Shown here one piece after another: positions 29,821 to 39,090 of a stretch of DNA of 64,000 nucleotides (its first letter is position 1; the number at the start of each line of letters is the position of its first letter). The notes below the pieces were generated by a model. It did not search any database. It had not been told where the DNA came from and worked only from the letters and a program-made list of their open reading frames with translations. The stretch lies in assembly GCA_949949005.1 (NCBI GenBank), contig CATLHM010000007.1, forward strand, positions 103,685 to 167,684, in the 5' to 3' direction. The stretch comes from an uncultured Lachnospiraceae bacterium (GTDB lineage: Bacteria > Bacillota > Clostridia > Lachnospirales > Lachnospiraceae). A program made the position numbers and the translations under genes.

Positions 29821-31639
29821 TCTGTTACGTTCTGGTGATAGCATTATCCGAGTATTGGATATTCAGGATGATAGAATCCTCATGATTGATTGCATCAAAC
29901 AGACTATGCCTGTATGGGTGGAACCAGAGTTGTTGGAATCTTATGTCGGGTGTACTGATGGAGAGTTATTTGAGGTTAGTAGCGTTGATGTCATAAGAGA
30001 TACTGATGCTCTGGATGCAGACCAGCGGAAGGTTATGCATGAGCGGTATACAATGATTGCACCTGTTGTTACTTTCATATCGGATGATAAGATGCGTTCT
30101 AAACTGATTTGTTCTATAGCTGTAGAATACAAGGTATCAAAGCAGACAATTAGGAATTATCTTTGTCTTTATTTATCATATTTGGATATGAGTGTTCTTG
30201 CTCCGAAAAAGAGGAAGAATGAACGGGAGTTGACACAAGATGAAAAGAATATAAGATGGGCGTTAAATAAGTTTTTCTATACGACAAAGAAGCAATCTCT
30301 TATGACAGCTTATACCATGATGCTCAAAGAGAAATATTGTGATGCCATGGGAGTATTATCAGAAGAATATCCATCTTTCTATCAGTTCCGATACTTTTAT
30401 CGTAAGACAAGGAAGATGCAGAACTTCTATATTTCAAGGGATGGGTTGAAGAATTATCAGAGGAATAACAGACCTCTTATTGGAGAAGGTGTACAGGAGT
30501 TTGCACCTGCAGTTGGTGTTGGGATGCTGGATGCTACAGTGTGTGATATTTATCTGATCAATGAGGAAGGAAATCTGGTTGGCAGACCGATTTTGACAGC
30601 TTGTATTGATGCTTATAGTAGTTTGTGTTGTGGTTACTCTCTTTCATGGGAAGGTGGTGTATACAGCCTTAGAGGATTGATGCTGAATATCATTGCTGAT
30701 AAAGTTAGATGGTGTAAGCGTTATGGTATTTCCATAGAAAAAGAAGATTGGGATTGTGATATGCTTCCAGCTACATTCGTTACCGATATGGGGAGTGAAT
30801 ATAAATCAGAGAATTTTGAACAGATAGCAGAGCTGGGAATTACAGTTATAAATTTGCCATCTTACAGACCAGAATTGAAAGGATTGGTAGAAAAGTTCTT
30901 TGATTTGGTACAGGAGACATATAAAAAGCATTTAAAGGGTAAAGGTGTAATCGAACCGGATTATCAGGAACGAGGCGCACATGATTACCGTAAGGATGCC
31001 TGTCTGACAATGATGGATTTTGAGAAGATTATTCTACATTGTATGATCTATTATAATTCACAACGGATCATAGAAAACTTTCCTTATACAGAAGCTATGA
31101 TAAATGCGAAGGTGAAGCCTTATGCATCCTGTATCTGGGAGTGGGGTAAGTTGCAGATTGGGGCAAATTTAATCAGTGTGGATAGCAGAGAGCTGATGCT
31201 GGTATTGTTGCCGAGGACTGTAGGAAAATATGGACGAACAGGTTTGAGGGTAAATAAGTTACGGTATCATTGTGAGGGATATACAGAGCAATACCTAACT
31301 GGTGGTACTGTAACTGTGGCTTATAATCCAGAGGATGTGAGTTCTGTATGGGTAATTGAGAATGGTTCGTATGTGGAATTTATGCTGATAGAATCACGAT
31401 TTAAGGGGAAAGACTTAGTTGAAATACAAGAGTTACAGAGTGACCAGAGAGCTATTACCAAGAAGGAAATGAGGAACAATTTACAGGCTCAAATTAATCT
31501 GGCACAGCATATAGAAGCGATTGCTGGTAGTGTTGGTACTCATAGGGATGTACATATGAAGAATATCCGCAGTACCAGAAAAAAGGAGCAAGTGAAGAAC
31601 CATCAGGATTACATGAGGGAGGGAGCAAGCCATGGCTGA
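29807..31639 (+). CDS. tnsB: TnsB-like DDE transposase
   Basis: About 610 aa. An N-terminal helix-turn-helix (AVEYKVSKQTIRNYLCLYL) precedes an RNase H-like integrase core. The catalytic triad is Asp242 (GMLDATVCDIY), Asp327 (FVTDMGSEY) and Glu362 (GLVEKFFDLV), with 34 residues between the last two. A Mu-type beta-barrel and a basic C-terminal tail follow; the tail (NIRSTRKKEQVKNHQDYM) would contact TnsC. It joins the 3' ends of the element to target DNA. It overlaps tnsA by 14 bases and tnsC by 8, so the operon is tightly coupled. Confidence 0.9.
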   Translation: MKKYDLLRSGDSIIRVLDIQDDRILMIDCIKQTMPVWVEPELLESYVGCTDGELFEVSSVDVIRDTDALDADQRKVMHERYTMIAPVVTFISDDKMRSKLICSIAVEYKVSKQTIRNYLCLYLSYLDMSVLAPKKRKNERELTQDEKNIRWALNKFFYTTKKQSLMTAYTMMLKEKYCDAMGVLSEEYPSFYQFRYFYRKTRKMQNFYISRDGLKNYQRNNRPLIGEGVQEFAPAVGVGMLDATVCDIYLINEEGNLVGRPILTACIDAYSSLCCGYSLSWEGGVYSLRGLMLNIIADKVRWCKRYGISIEKEDWDCDMLPATFVTDMGSEYKSENFEQIAELGITVINLPSYRPELKGLVEKFFDLVQETYKKHLKGKGVIEPDYQERGAHDYRKDACLTMMDFEKIILHCMIYYNSQRIIENFPYTEAMINAKVKPYASCIWEWGKLQIGANLISVDSRELMLVLLPRTVGKYGRTGLRVNKLRYHCEGYTEQYLTGGTVTVAYNPEDVSSVWVIENGSYVEFMLIESRFKGKDLVEIQELQSDQRAITKKEMRNNLQAQINLAQHIEAIAGSVGTHRDVHMKNIRSTRKKEQVKNHQDYMREGASHG

Positions 31640-32882
31640 TCTTTCAGATATTATCCATATTTTACCGTCAATGAAATCAGGAGATGATCTGCTATCTTCT
31701 ATGGAGGTATTGCCGGAGTATGATGAATCAATCCGAAGTGCAGACGTTCCTATACGTCTTATGGCACTCTCTGACCTTTACCGGATATATGTACCTTCCC
31801 AAATGTCATTGGAGATTTACAGTAAAATGTATCTGGCATTGTTACGGTCATTACAAAAGAAGAGTACGAAGCTGGCTATACAGCAAAAGAATCAGAATTA
31901 CAAAGCGATTATTCAGCAGGAGTATAGTGGCATCATGGGTGGTTCTGACAGTTTTACGATTATTGGAGCATCCGGTATTGGCAAAAGTTCAGCTATTAGT
32001 AGGGCAATCACATTGATTACGGAGAATAAAGTGATTGAGGTGGAGAATCCATACACGAAGATTATCCCATGTATCTGTGTGCAGTGTCCTTTTGATTCTT
32101 CTGTAAAAGGTTTACTGTTGGAGATATTGCGTAAGGTGGATGAAATGATAGAGAGTAAGTATTATGAGAACGCATTGAGAGCCAGAACGACAACGGATAT
32201 GCTGATTGGGAGTGTCAGTCAGGTTGCGTTAAATCATATCGGATTGTTGGTGGTGGATGAGATTCAGAATGTATGTAACAGTAAGAATGGAAAGAGCCTT
32301 GTGGGTATGCTTACCCAGCTTATCAATAATAGTGGAATATCAATCTGTATGGTGGGAACTCCTGAAAGTGCAGTGTTCTTTGAACAGGCGATACAGCTTG
32401 CAAGAAGGTCATTAGGGTTACGGTATGATGTGATGGAGTATGGTGTAGATTTCAGGAGGTTTTGTGAGGTTGTGTTTTCCTATCAGTATGTGAAACAGAA
32501 AACGGAGATTACGGATGGGATGATAGAATGGCTCTATGAACATAGTTCGGGGAATATATCAGTAGTGGTATCTTTGATTCATGATGCACAGGAGATTGCG
32601 ATTTTGAATGGGAAGGAAGTTCTTGATCTGGAAGCATTACAAGAGGCATATAAGCAGAGGTTATCTATGTTGCATGGGTTTATACATATGGAGCAGAAAA
32701 AGCAGACTTCTAAGCCTAAAAAGAAAGTATCTGTTACGGTTACGGATGTAGGGATTTCTGCAGAAGAAAAGTATAGCAGAGAGTTTACGATTGCTGGATT
32801 GGTAGATGATGCTAAAACTGAAAATGGAGATATTGTGCAGTTATTGAAGATACATATGCCAGTGGTGGAGGTAGCAGTATGA
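31632..32882 (+). CDS. tnsC: TnsC/TniB-like AAA+ ATPase
   Basis: About 416 aa. Walker A is GASGIGKSS (residues 112-120) and Walker B is LLVVDEIQN (Asp209, Glu210). The segment CMVGTPESAVFFEQA is the sensor region typical of TniB. In related transposons this ATPase polymerises on target DNA and links the target selector TniQ to the transposase. GAGGGAG precedes the ATG. The stop overlaps the tniQ start (ATGA). The last 70 residues are variable between the two copies and may be the TniQ- or TnsB-contacting tail. Confidence 0.88.
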   Translation: MADLSDIIHILPSMKSGDDLLSSMEVLPEYDESIRSADVPIRLMALSDLYRIYVPSQMSLEIYSKMYLALLRSLQKKSTKLAIQQKNQNYKAIIQQEYSGIMGGSDSFTIIGASGIGKSSAISRAITLITENKVIEVENPYTKIIPCICVQCPFDSSVKGLLLEILRKVDEMIESKYYENALRARTTTDMLIGSVSQVALNHIGLLVVDEIQNVCNSKNGKSLVGMLTQLINNSGISICMVGTPESAVFFEQAIQLARRSLGLRYDVMEYGVDFRRFCEVVFSYQYVKQKTEITDGMIEWLYEHSSGNISVVVSLIHDAQEIAILNGKEVLDLEALQEAYKQRLSMLHGFIHMEQKKQTSKPKKKVSVTVTDVGISAEEKYSREFTIAGLVDDAKTENGDIVQLLKIHMPVVEVAV

Positions 32883-34225
32883 TTGTTTACCTTCCATCCA
32901 TATATCCTGATGAACTGGTGTATAGCTGGTTTTGTAGATACTATGCCCATTCAGGTTGTTTTTCCCATAAGATGGCATTGCAGGAATTGTACTGTAAGAA
33001 GTCAGATTATCTGAATAAAGAATTTATTGGGAATTTAAATCATGAAGCTATGGAGAAAATCAATGAAATATATTCTCTGGATGAATTGGTTCTGAACCAT
33101 ACCATGTACCCTCAATATGCAAGGTTTATTCCATTGGCAGAGAAGAAAGCGGCTCTATACCGTTTAGGTCATGAGCCATGTGATGTACATCATTTATTTT
33201 GTGTACTTCCGAGGAATGAAGGAGAGCAGTATTTGAAGTTTTGTCCTATGTGTGCTAAAGAGGATAGGGAAAGATATGGTGAAGCATACTGGCATAGAAA
33301 GCATCAGATCAGGAATATGAGTATATGTACGAAGCATAAGTGCATGCTTAAGGCATCAAATGTTTTTGCAAAGAGCGAGCAAAGCTTTACATTTTGTCCT
33401 GCTGAAAGTTACATAGGTAATGAGGAAGCAGTTGTTGAAAGTAATTCAATGATGATTCAGTTTGCATCCTATTTGGAGTCGGTATTTGATGCTCCGATAG
33501 ACTTTGAGAATGATGTTCCAATAAGTGCAATCCTGTATGATGGGATGAGCAGGACGAAATATCTGAAACCATCTGGGCGTAGCAGGTATACGAAGATGCT
33601 TGCTGATGATATGGGTGAATTTTATAGAGGTATGGGGATATGCAGTATAGCGAGTATATATCAGATTCAAAAAGCATTGTTGGGGAACTTGTATGATTTT
33701 TCTGTTGTTTGCCAGATAGCTTTTTTCTTAGGAATGGAGATAGAGGAATTGATTAATCCTTCTTTGTCAAAGGAACAGATCCAGAGGGAACAGGAGAGCC
33801 ATTATATGAAGGATGCTGCGCCTGTAGATTGGGAGTGTTTGGATATAGAGATGGTGCCTGTATTAGAGAAGTTTGCTAAGGGTGTATATGATGGAACTGG
33901 TAATGAGAATGGTAGACCAGAGCGAGTATCGGAACGATTAGTGTATCGGGAGATGGGACTGCTGGGGCATCAGTTAGAGAACATGCCAAGGTGTAAGGCT
34001 GTATTTGAGAGGTATACAGAATCCTATCCGGAGAGCTGGGCGAGGAAGATAGTATGGGCTTATCAGAAGTTGGAAGAAGAAGGTAAGCCTTTTTACTGGA
34101 CGGATATAAGGAAGATTTCGGGGGTGAAAAAGAAGAATTTGCGATTGGTTATTCCTTATTTGACGAGGTATACGGATATTGAGATGGTTAATCAAATTAT
34201 TGTATTAGGCAAATTGGAACAATAG
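32879..34225 (+). CDS. tniQ: TniQ/TnsD-like target-site selector
   Basis: About 448 aa. The N-terminal 160 residues hold the TniQ zinc-binding pattern: Cys122-x2-Cys125, then ED...YGEAYWHRKHQ with His142, and Cys150-x2-His153. The C-terminal region (from about 210) is helical and includes two HTH-like stretches (RYTKMLADDMGEFY and YWTDIRKISGVKKKNLRLV), consistent with DNA recognition as in TnsD. It is the only target selector in the operon; no tnsE, cas genes or CRISPR array accompany it. Given the insertion point, the ppdK 3' end is the natural candidate target. Confidence 0.88.
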   Translation: MIVYLPSIYPDELVYSWFCRYYAHSGCFSHKMALQELYCKKSDYLNKEFIGNLNHEAMEKINEIYSLDELVLNHTMYPQYARFIPLAEKKAALYRLGHEPCDVHHLFCVLPRNEGEQYLKFCPMCAKEDRERYGEAYWHRKHQIRNMSICTKHKCMLKASNVFAKSEQSFTFCPAESYIGNEEAVVESNSMMIQFASYLESVFDAPIDFENDVPISAILYDGMSRTKYLKPSGRSRYTKMLADDMGEFYRGMGICSIASIYQIQKALLGNLYDFSVVCQIAFFLGMEIEELINPSLSKEQIQREQESHYMKDAAPVDWECLDIEMVPVLEKFAKGVYDGTGNENGRPERVSERLVYREMGLLGHQLENMPRCKAVFERYTESYPESWARKIVWAYQKLEEEGKPFYWTDIRKISGVKKKNLRLVIPYLTRYTDIEMVNQIIVLGKLEQ

Positions 34226-34422
34226 ACATATGTATATTGTGGATGTTTGTTAGAAATGGTTTGGGAAGAGATTTTCTTGGAGATGATAAATGGAATATAG
34301 TTAAGTAGAGATACTTTTTTAGTTTATTTAAGAGACAGTGTAGGTTAAGAACGTGTTATATATCAAAGGGCGTTCATATGAAGATTTATTTCGTGAAATG
34401 TGTTAATCAACTTATTTTGTGT

Positions 34423-34461
34423 GGGAAGCCGGTCAATGACATTAAATGGATGCGGCTTCCC
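34423..34461. terminator. Hairpin between tniQ and the convergent ATPase gene
   Basis: GGGAAGCCG and CGGCTTCCC form a perfect 9-base stem with a 21-base loop in the 264-base gap. No T-run follows. It may end transcription from either side. Confidence 0.45.
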
Positions 34462-34489
34462 GAATAATTGGCATATAAATTGAGGGTAT

Positions 34490-36292
34490 TTATTGTACTC
34501 GAATATTTTTACCACAAAAGGGACACGCATTATTATCCCAAGCAGCCTTCATTTTGTGAATGTTTATGATTTCACCACAATTACAGCAAGGGAAGATTTC
34601 ACCTTCTTTAATTTGAAGTTGTTGTAATATTTTGGATGGATAATATATATAGCGTCTAACACGGTCATGTATAGTTTTATACTCTGTAATAAAAGATATT
34701 TTACTTTCGGTATGTAAGTTATAGCTACAAGCGTAATTAATAGCATAAATTGAAAGTTTATCTACAATTAAGGCATCTTTTGCAGGAACATGAGCTTTTC
34801 TGAAATGAAGAAGTCTATGATAAATCAAATCAGAAAATTCTTTTGTACGCAAGCACTCTAATTCTTTTTGTGTTTCATTTATTGCGAAATGGCTTGAGCT
34901 TTTAGAGAGACAAAAGTTGATGATATTATTCCATACAGCCAAAGTTTTATCACTGTTATCAAGATTACTAATTTTTTTATCTCCATTATCTTTAATGGCA
35001 ACAATGATCATATTTGCCGAAATGTATTTATATGGACGGCCTTGTGCTAATGGAGAATTTCTATAAGATTGATATTCTGACCAGCATTTAAGTAACATTG
35101 TACCAAAATCACGTGTATTTCCCATGCTGGCCAATACCAACTTTTCAAAATTTGTTTCACTGTTAAAGAGAAGATTAAAATTAATCCGAGAATCATCGAA
35201 GTAATAATCTAGTCTTTTGTTAATTAATTCTTTAAAATAATTTATACATAGAATTTTATCATTATTTGAAGATTCAAAAACTAGGCTATCATCAAGGTTG
35301 ATTTGATGCTGTAAGTCTGCACCATTGTCAAGTGAATATAGAGAACCCCGGTAAGGAACGATACTGATCCAAAAATACAAAGGGGTATCAATAATTCTAT
35401 CTATAAAAAAAGCTGTATATTTTTGAAGATTAGGATTATAGCTAATTTTTTCCCATTCATCTACAAAAAATGTTATAGAATCAAGTTCAAGCAAAGATGT
35501 AATCGAAATTAAATGTTCCCGTACACTTTGAAAGTTTAGGTATTGTAAATATGTATTATTGGTTTTCAGGCGATTGGAGACTTCTTCAAGGGAAGAAGCA
35601 TTAACATCAATAGAAAACCCAGCTTCCGTTAAGGAAAGAGATTCATTTATTTTTGTAGAAAATTCATCCAATAAACGGGTATAATCTTCTGTTTCAAAGG
35701 AGCCTGCTTTTAATTCAGTAAATCGTTCATTGCCATTATGAGCAATTTGCTTAAACTCATATATGGATAGAATTGCTTTTTCAAGTTTTTCTTTTGATTT
35801 TCGTTTTTTTATATTAAAATTAGATAAAAACTGCTTTAATTTGCTCTGCTCTGATAAAGAAGATAAAATTTGTATTAATTGTTTGGCTACTTCATCGTAT
35901 AGAAATACACTAAAAATTCTGTTAAAAAGATCCTGATCAAATGTTTCCGGAAGACATAATCGTTTCAGATTCAGATATATACATAAATTATGATTTCCTT
36001 TACTATTCCACAAAGAAGAATTTAAATTATTTCGTGCTAACATAAGTAAATGAGTTTTTCCAGTTCCACGTAATCCAGAAACTGTTCCACTTGAGTTTTT
36101 GGACCAGTCTGTTAGATCTGATAAGTGATTTTTTACATCTACATGCAAGGATTTCAGTTCGCTAATTTTTTCATAGGAAGAATCCATAGTTAATTCATAA
36201 TCAGCTCTTAAGTCGGAAAAGGCTTTATTCATATTACTAATAAAATTAGGATCATTTACAAATTGTTTAAGTTCTAATGAGTTTGCGGGCAT
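34490..36292 (-). CDS. Large AAA ATPase (ORC/CDC6-like) with C-terminal zinc ribbon; possible defence protein
   Basis: About 600 aa. Walker A is GLRGTGKT (residues 73-80) and Walker B is SITFFVDEW (Asp278, Glu279). MGNTRDFG near residue 390 resembles a sensor motif. The C-terminus has a zinc ribbon from Cys569/Cys572 to Cys590/Cys593. The domain plan resembles ATPases labelled ORC-CDC6 family in Firmicutes, some of which lie in defence islands; this match is from memory. AAAGGAGAG precedes the ATG. It is oriented against tniQ, so it is an independent unit, and it occupies the position held in element B by a STAND gene. Confidence 0.7.
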   Translation of the reverse strand: MPANSLELKQFVNDPNFISNMNKAFSDLRADYELTMDSSYEKISELKSLHVDVKNHLSDLTDWSKNSSGTVSGLRGTGKTHLLMLARNNLNSSLWNSKGNHNLCIYLNLKRLCLPETFDQDLFNRIFSVFLYDEVAKQLIQILSSLSEQSKLKQFLSNFNIKKRKSKEKLEKAILSIYEFKQIAHNGNERFTELKAGSFETEDYTRLLDEFSTKINESLSLTEAGFSIDVNASSLEEVSNRLKTNNTYLQYLNFQSVREHLISITSLLELDSITFFVDEWEKISYNPNLQKYTAFFIDRIIDTPLYFWISIVPYRGSLYSLDNGADLQHQINLDDSLVFESSNNDKILCINYFKELINKRLDYYFDDSRINFNLLFNSETNFEKLVLASMGNTRDFGTMLLKCWSEYQSYRNSPLAQGRPYKYISANMIIVAIKDNGDKKISNLDNSDKTLAVWNNIINFCLSKSSSHFAINETQKELECLRTKEFSDLIYHRLLHFRKAHVPAKDALIVDKLSIYAINYACSYNLHTESKISFITEYKTIHDRVRRYIYYPSKILQQLQIKEGEIFPCCNCGEIINIHKMKAAWDNNACPFCGKNIRVQ

Positions 36293-36694
36293 GGGAACTC
36301 TCCTTTATCGTATCATGGTTCTATAGGTTATAACATAAAATTACTAATTTGGGTTTCATTTTTCATATTACTCGCAGTTTTTAAAAGTAATTTTTGAAAC
36401 TTGATTTAAATTATTCACTAAAAGGTTCGGTAAATTAGAATAAAATTATTTTTCGAGTCAATAAATACTCAATTGATTTTCTTTTAAAGTTAATTATATT
36501 ATAGCATATAATAAGCTGACCACAAGGAAAACATATCAATGGGCTTGAATCTATGTATATGGATGGAGAAATGATTGGCAGTGAAAATAAATTGAAGAGA
36601 GATTTTAAGAGAAGATATATAGAAATTATCAGATAGCATTTGGATAGCCTTATATTCTTATAAATATTGAGAGTGCCGAATGTATAATATTAAC
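36293..36694. other. AT-rich spacer upstream of the cargo operon
   Basis: About 400 bases with no convincing gene. A 27-codon open stretch begins near 36,553 (MYMDGEMIGSENKLKRDFKR) but has no ribosome site. The promoter of the divergent ATPase gene probably lies in the first 150 bases. Confidence 0.5.
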
Positions 36695-36725
36695 AAATAT
36701 ATATTCTTATCATGACACTATAAAT
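36695..36725. repeat. 31-bp repeat upstream of cargo operon, copy 1
   Basis: An exact 31-base match to 63,848-63,878, containing TTCTTATCATGACAC and ending in TATAAAT. The end could be a -10 element for the operon starting at 36,781. The bases on both sides differ between copies. Confidence 0.75.
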
Positions 36726-36728
36726 AGT

Positions 36729-36752
36729 CCCTGTGCCAGTAACGGCACGGGG
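36729..36752 (+). promoter_or_regulatory. Leader hairpin of the cargo operon
   Basis: CCCTGTGCC and GGCACGGGG form a 9-base stem with loop AGTAAC. It starts just after the presumed promoter and ends 13 bases before an AAGGAGG site. It could stabilise the 5' end of the mRNA or act as an attenuator. Confidence 0.55.
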
Positions 36753-36780
36753 ATTCGCTTGTTTTAAGGAGGTTTCATTA

Positions 36781-36846
36781 ATGAAGATTAAAAACAAAAG
36801 CAATGAATTGAAGTATGTCGTGTTAAGAAAGGAAGTGAGGAAATGA
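36781..36846 (+). CDS. 21-residue leader peptide coupled to the next gene
   Basis: MKIKNKSNELKYVVLRKEVRK is preceded by AAGGAGG, the best ribosome site in the area. Its stop overlaps the start of the next gene as ATGA. The basic peptide itself may do nothing except load ribosomes onto the downstream gene. Confidence 0.5.
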   Translation: MKIKNKSNELKYVVLRKEVRK

Positions 36847-37340
36847 ACATAAGTGCCATTGATAAGATTTACAATTATCTTTCAGGAGAAAAGGATTTTG
36901 TAGACCTTCCGGAAACAGAGAAAGCAAGAAAGAAGGTAAAAGCGTATGCTATGAGCAATCTTTTAAGTTCAGATGATGAGGAAGCCCATAAACAGTGGAT
37001 AGGATTAGAAAAAGTAGTATCGGAGTTTGGTGTGGAAAGTGAACGTCAGGGATTTATCTACGGATTCAAATATGTGATGGGCTTATTTACCCAAGACCGG
37101 AAACCATGTGTTTGTATGAGCAGACTGGATGAAAGCATCAAAGAGGAATATTCTATGATAGCTGTGGAGGGAACTGACAAGACTGATCCGGTGGTCGATA
37201 TTCTGAAAGAGTATGTACCAGAAGAAAACTTAGCTCATGCGGTAGATACACTTTGTGTCTGTATTGAGAATACAAAGTATGCTGTGTTCGAGCAGGGATT
37301 TCTACGTGGCATTGCTGCTGAAAAGGGCGGTAACATATGA
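36843..37340 (+). CDS. DUF6809-like hypothetical protein
   Basis: About 165 aa, soluble and largely helical (NISAIDKIYNYLSGEKDFVDLPE, FGVESERQGFIYGFKYVMGL, KYAVFEQGFLRGIAAEK). The pattern of a helix ending in G(F/M)xxGxxxA resembles the DUF6809 family common on Lachnospiraceae mobile elements; that match is from memory. It is the first full gene of the cargo operon, coupled to the leader peptide upstream and to the next gene by a four-base overlap. Its function is unknown. Confidence 0.55.
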   Translation: MNISAIDKIYNYLSGEKDFVDLPETEKARKKVKAYAMSNLLSSDDEEAHKQWIGLEKVVSEFGVESERQGFIYGFKYVMGLFTQDRKPCVCMSRLDESIKEEYSMIAVEGTDKTDPVVDILKEYVPEENLAHAVDTLCVCIENTKYAVFEQGFLRGIAAEKGGNI

Positions 37341-37867
37341 CAAGACCAATGACTACAGAAGAATTATTCGAGAAGATAAACAGCATCCTGATAGAGAAAA
37401 GTAAGATACCGAATATCCTTGATTACGGTCTTGCAACAAGTAACCCAATTCCCATAAGGACTTATGAGTTTGATTTAAGAAACTCTCTTAATTATGGGGG
37501 CAATGAAGGGATTTATCTTGTTCTCTGGATTGAATATTGGGTGGAGAATGAGAAACGCAAAGCTACTATTGGTACTTACAAAACATTGTATGAAGATGAC
37601 AATGCTATGCACATGATGGCATCATTGTTAGCAGACTTCATTATCGAGGAATATTCCTACGTGAATAAGAATCTGGATGATTTCACATGGGAAGGTGCGG
37701 ACGTCCATGCTCTTAAGGAGAATGGGGAAAGAATGAATTGGGGATATACCTGTGGCACTATGGAAGCAGCATCAAAAAAGAAGGATGAATTGTTGAAGCA
37801 CCACCAGCAGGTGATTGTGAGAGATAATGCAACACGAAAGGAAAAAATATATAAGAGCAGGATTTGA
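37337..37867 (+). CDS. Hypothetical protein
   Basis: About 176 aa, acidic, no membrane segment. The stretch GIYLVLWIEYWVENEKRKATIGTYKTL suggests a beta-rich core, followed by helices (MHMMASLLADFIIEEYSYVNKN) and a basic tail. No family is recognised. It overlaps the previous gene by four bases and is followed by the BRCT gene 19 bases later, so it belongs to the same operon. Confidence 0.6.
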   Translation: MTRPMTTEELFEKINSILIEKSKIPNILDYGLATSNPIPIRTYEFDLRNSLNYGGNEGIYLVLWIEYWVENEKRKATIGTYKTLYEDDNAMHMMASLLADFIIEEYSYVNKNLDDFTWEGADVHALKENGERMNWGYTCGTMEAASKKKDELLKHHQQVIVRDNATRKEKIYKSRI

Positions 37868-37886
37868 GGAAAGAGAGGATCAAACT

Positions 37887-38144
37887 ATGGCAGATAAAAA
37901 TAATGAAAACTATAACCCTTTTACAGGATGCACAATCGCAGCAACAGGAAAACTCGAACATTTCACACGTGAAGATATTAACAGCAGGATCATCAGTCTT
38001 GGAGCAACAGCGGCAAACTCTGTTACCCGTAAGACGAATTACCTGATCTGTGGAGATAAGCCGGGGAGCAAGCTGGTGAAAGCAAGGGAGCTGGGAATAA
38101 CTGTCCTGACGGAACAGGAGTTTCTTAAAATGATACCTGCATAA
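37887..38144 (+). CDS. Stand-alone BRCT-domain protein
   Basis: About 85 aa comprising a single BRCT domain: FTGCTIAATGKLEHFTREDI, then ISLGATAANSVTRKTNYLICG and SKLVKARELGITVLTEQEFL. This is the domain found at the C-terminus of NAD-dependent DNA ligase, where it binds DNA ends or nicks. GAGAGG precedes the ATG at 37,887; an in-frame ATG at 37,827 would overlap the previous gene. Single-domain BRCT proteins on plasmids and phages may bind nicked or gapped DNA. It lies just before the parMR pair. Confidence 0.85.
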   Translation: MADKNNENYNPFTGCTIAATGKLEHFTREDINSRIISLGATAANSVTRKTNYLICGDKPGSKLVKARELGITVLTEQEFLKMIPA

Positions 38145-38165
38145 AGGAAGGAGGTTACGATTACT

Positions 38166-39086
38166 ATGATCCCATTGAGTAACGGACAGTATGTCATAGG
38201 GGTTGATGATGGCTACCAGCTTGGGAAGACTGCAAACTTCATATTTGACAATGGTGTACACAGGCTTGGAGCTGTAGAGCCAACGCTAAAGGAAAACTCC
38301 CTGTTTTATGATGGGGAGTTTTTTAAGGTAGGAGAAGGAAGGTCAGCAATCACAGAGGATAAAATATCGGATGATTCTGCAAGGCTTCGTACAATGACTG
38401 GTATCGCAATGGAACTTCGGAACGCTGGATTACATAAGGCGAAGGTTGTATTAACGGTTGGACTTCCTTTTTCCAATTATGGAAGGGATAAGCTGAAACT
38501 GATTGATTATTATAATCAGCAAAATACTTTGGAGTTTTCCTATGAGGGAGAAGATTATTTTGTGACGATTGTAAAAGTGATCGTATGTCCGCAGTGCTAT
38601 TCAGCGATTGCGTCAAGGCTAGGCAATATGAAGGATGATTACCTGATCGTGGATATTGGGAGCAAGACTACTGATGTTGTCTATGTGCGGAATGGGCTTC
38701 CTATCGAGAGCAAGTCCATCACGATTGAAAAGGCTATGGTCAAATGGATCAAAGAAATACAGCGGGATATGAAAATACAGACTGGAAAGGATATTCCCGA
38801 ACATGAGATCATGAAAGTAATGTTAAAAGAAGGGAGCAATCTGCCATCTGTCTATGCGGAACTGATCCATGGGATGATGCGGGAAAAGATACATTCTCTG
38901 GAATTGGAACTATCTGAACGTGGCTACAGCCTTGATTATATCAACATCATCTATGTAGGTGGTGGTGCATTGATGGCTCGTGATCATGCTGGAAAGTATA
39001 GGAACCATACAGCGTATGATTGTGATCTATGTGCCAATGCAAAAGGCTATGAGTTCCTTGCTGGTCAGATGTTAGAGAGAAGGTGA
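38166..39086 (+). CDS. parM: ParM/StbA-like plasmid segregation actin
   Basis: About 306 aa. It has the actin-ATPase fold: phosphate-1 motif YVIGVDDGYQLGKTAN near the start, phosphate-2 motif DDYLIVDIGSKTTDVVYV at about residue 160, and adenosine-binding motif IIYVGGGALMA near 260. ParM filaments push sister plasmids apart when capped by ParR bound at parC. AAGGAAGGAGG precedes the ATG. A ParR-like gene follows four bases after the stop. A segregation system in a transposon suggests that the element, or its ancestor, replicates as a plasmid. Confidence 0.85.
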   Translation: MIPLSNGQYVIGVDDGYQLGKTANFIFDNGVHRLGAVEPTLKENSLFYDGEFFKVGEGRSAITEDKISDDSARLRTMTGIAMELRNAGLHKAKVVLTVGLPFSNYGRDKLKLIDYYNQQNTLEFSYEGEDYFVTIVKVIVCPQCYSAIASRLGNMKDDYLIVDIGSKTTDVVYVRNGLPIESKSITIEKAMVKWIKEIQRDMKIQTGKDIPEHEIMKVMLKEGSNLPSVYAELIHGMMREKIHSLELELSERGYSLDYINIIYVGGGALMARDHAGKYRNHTAYDCDLCANAKGYEFLAGQMLERR

Positions 39087-39090
39087 ACTG

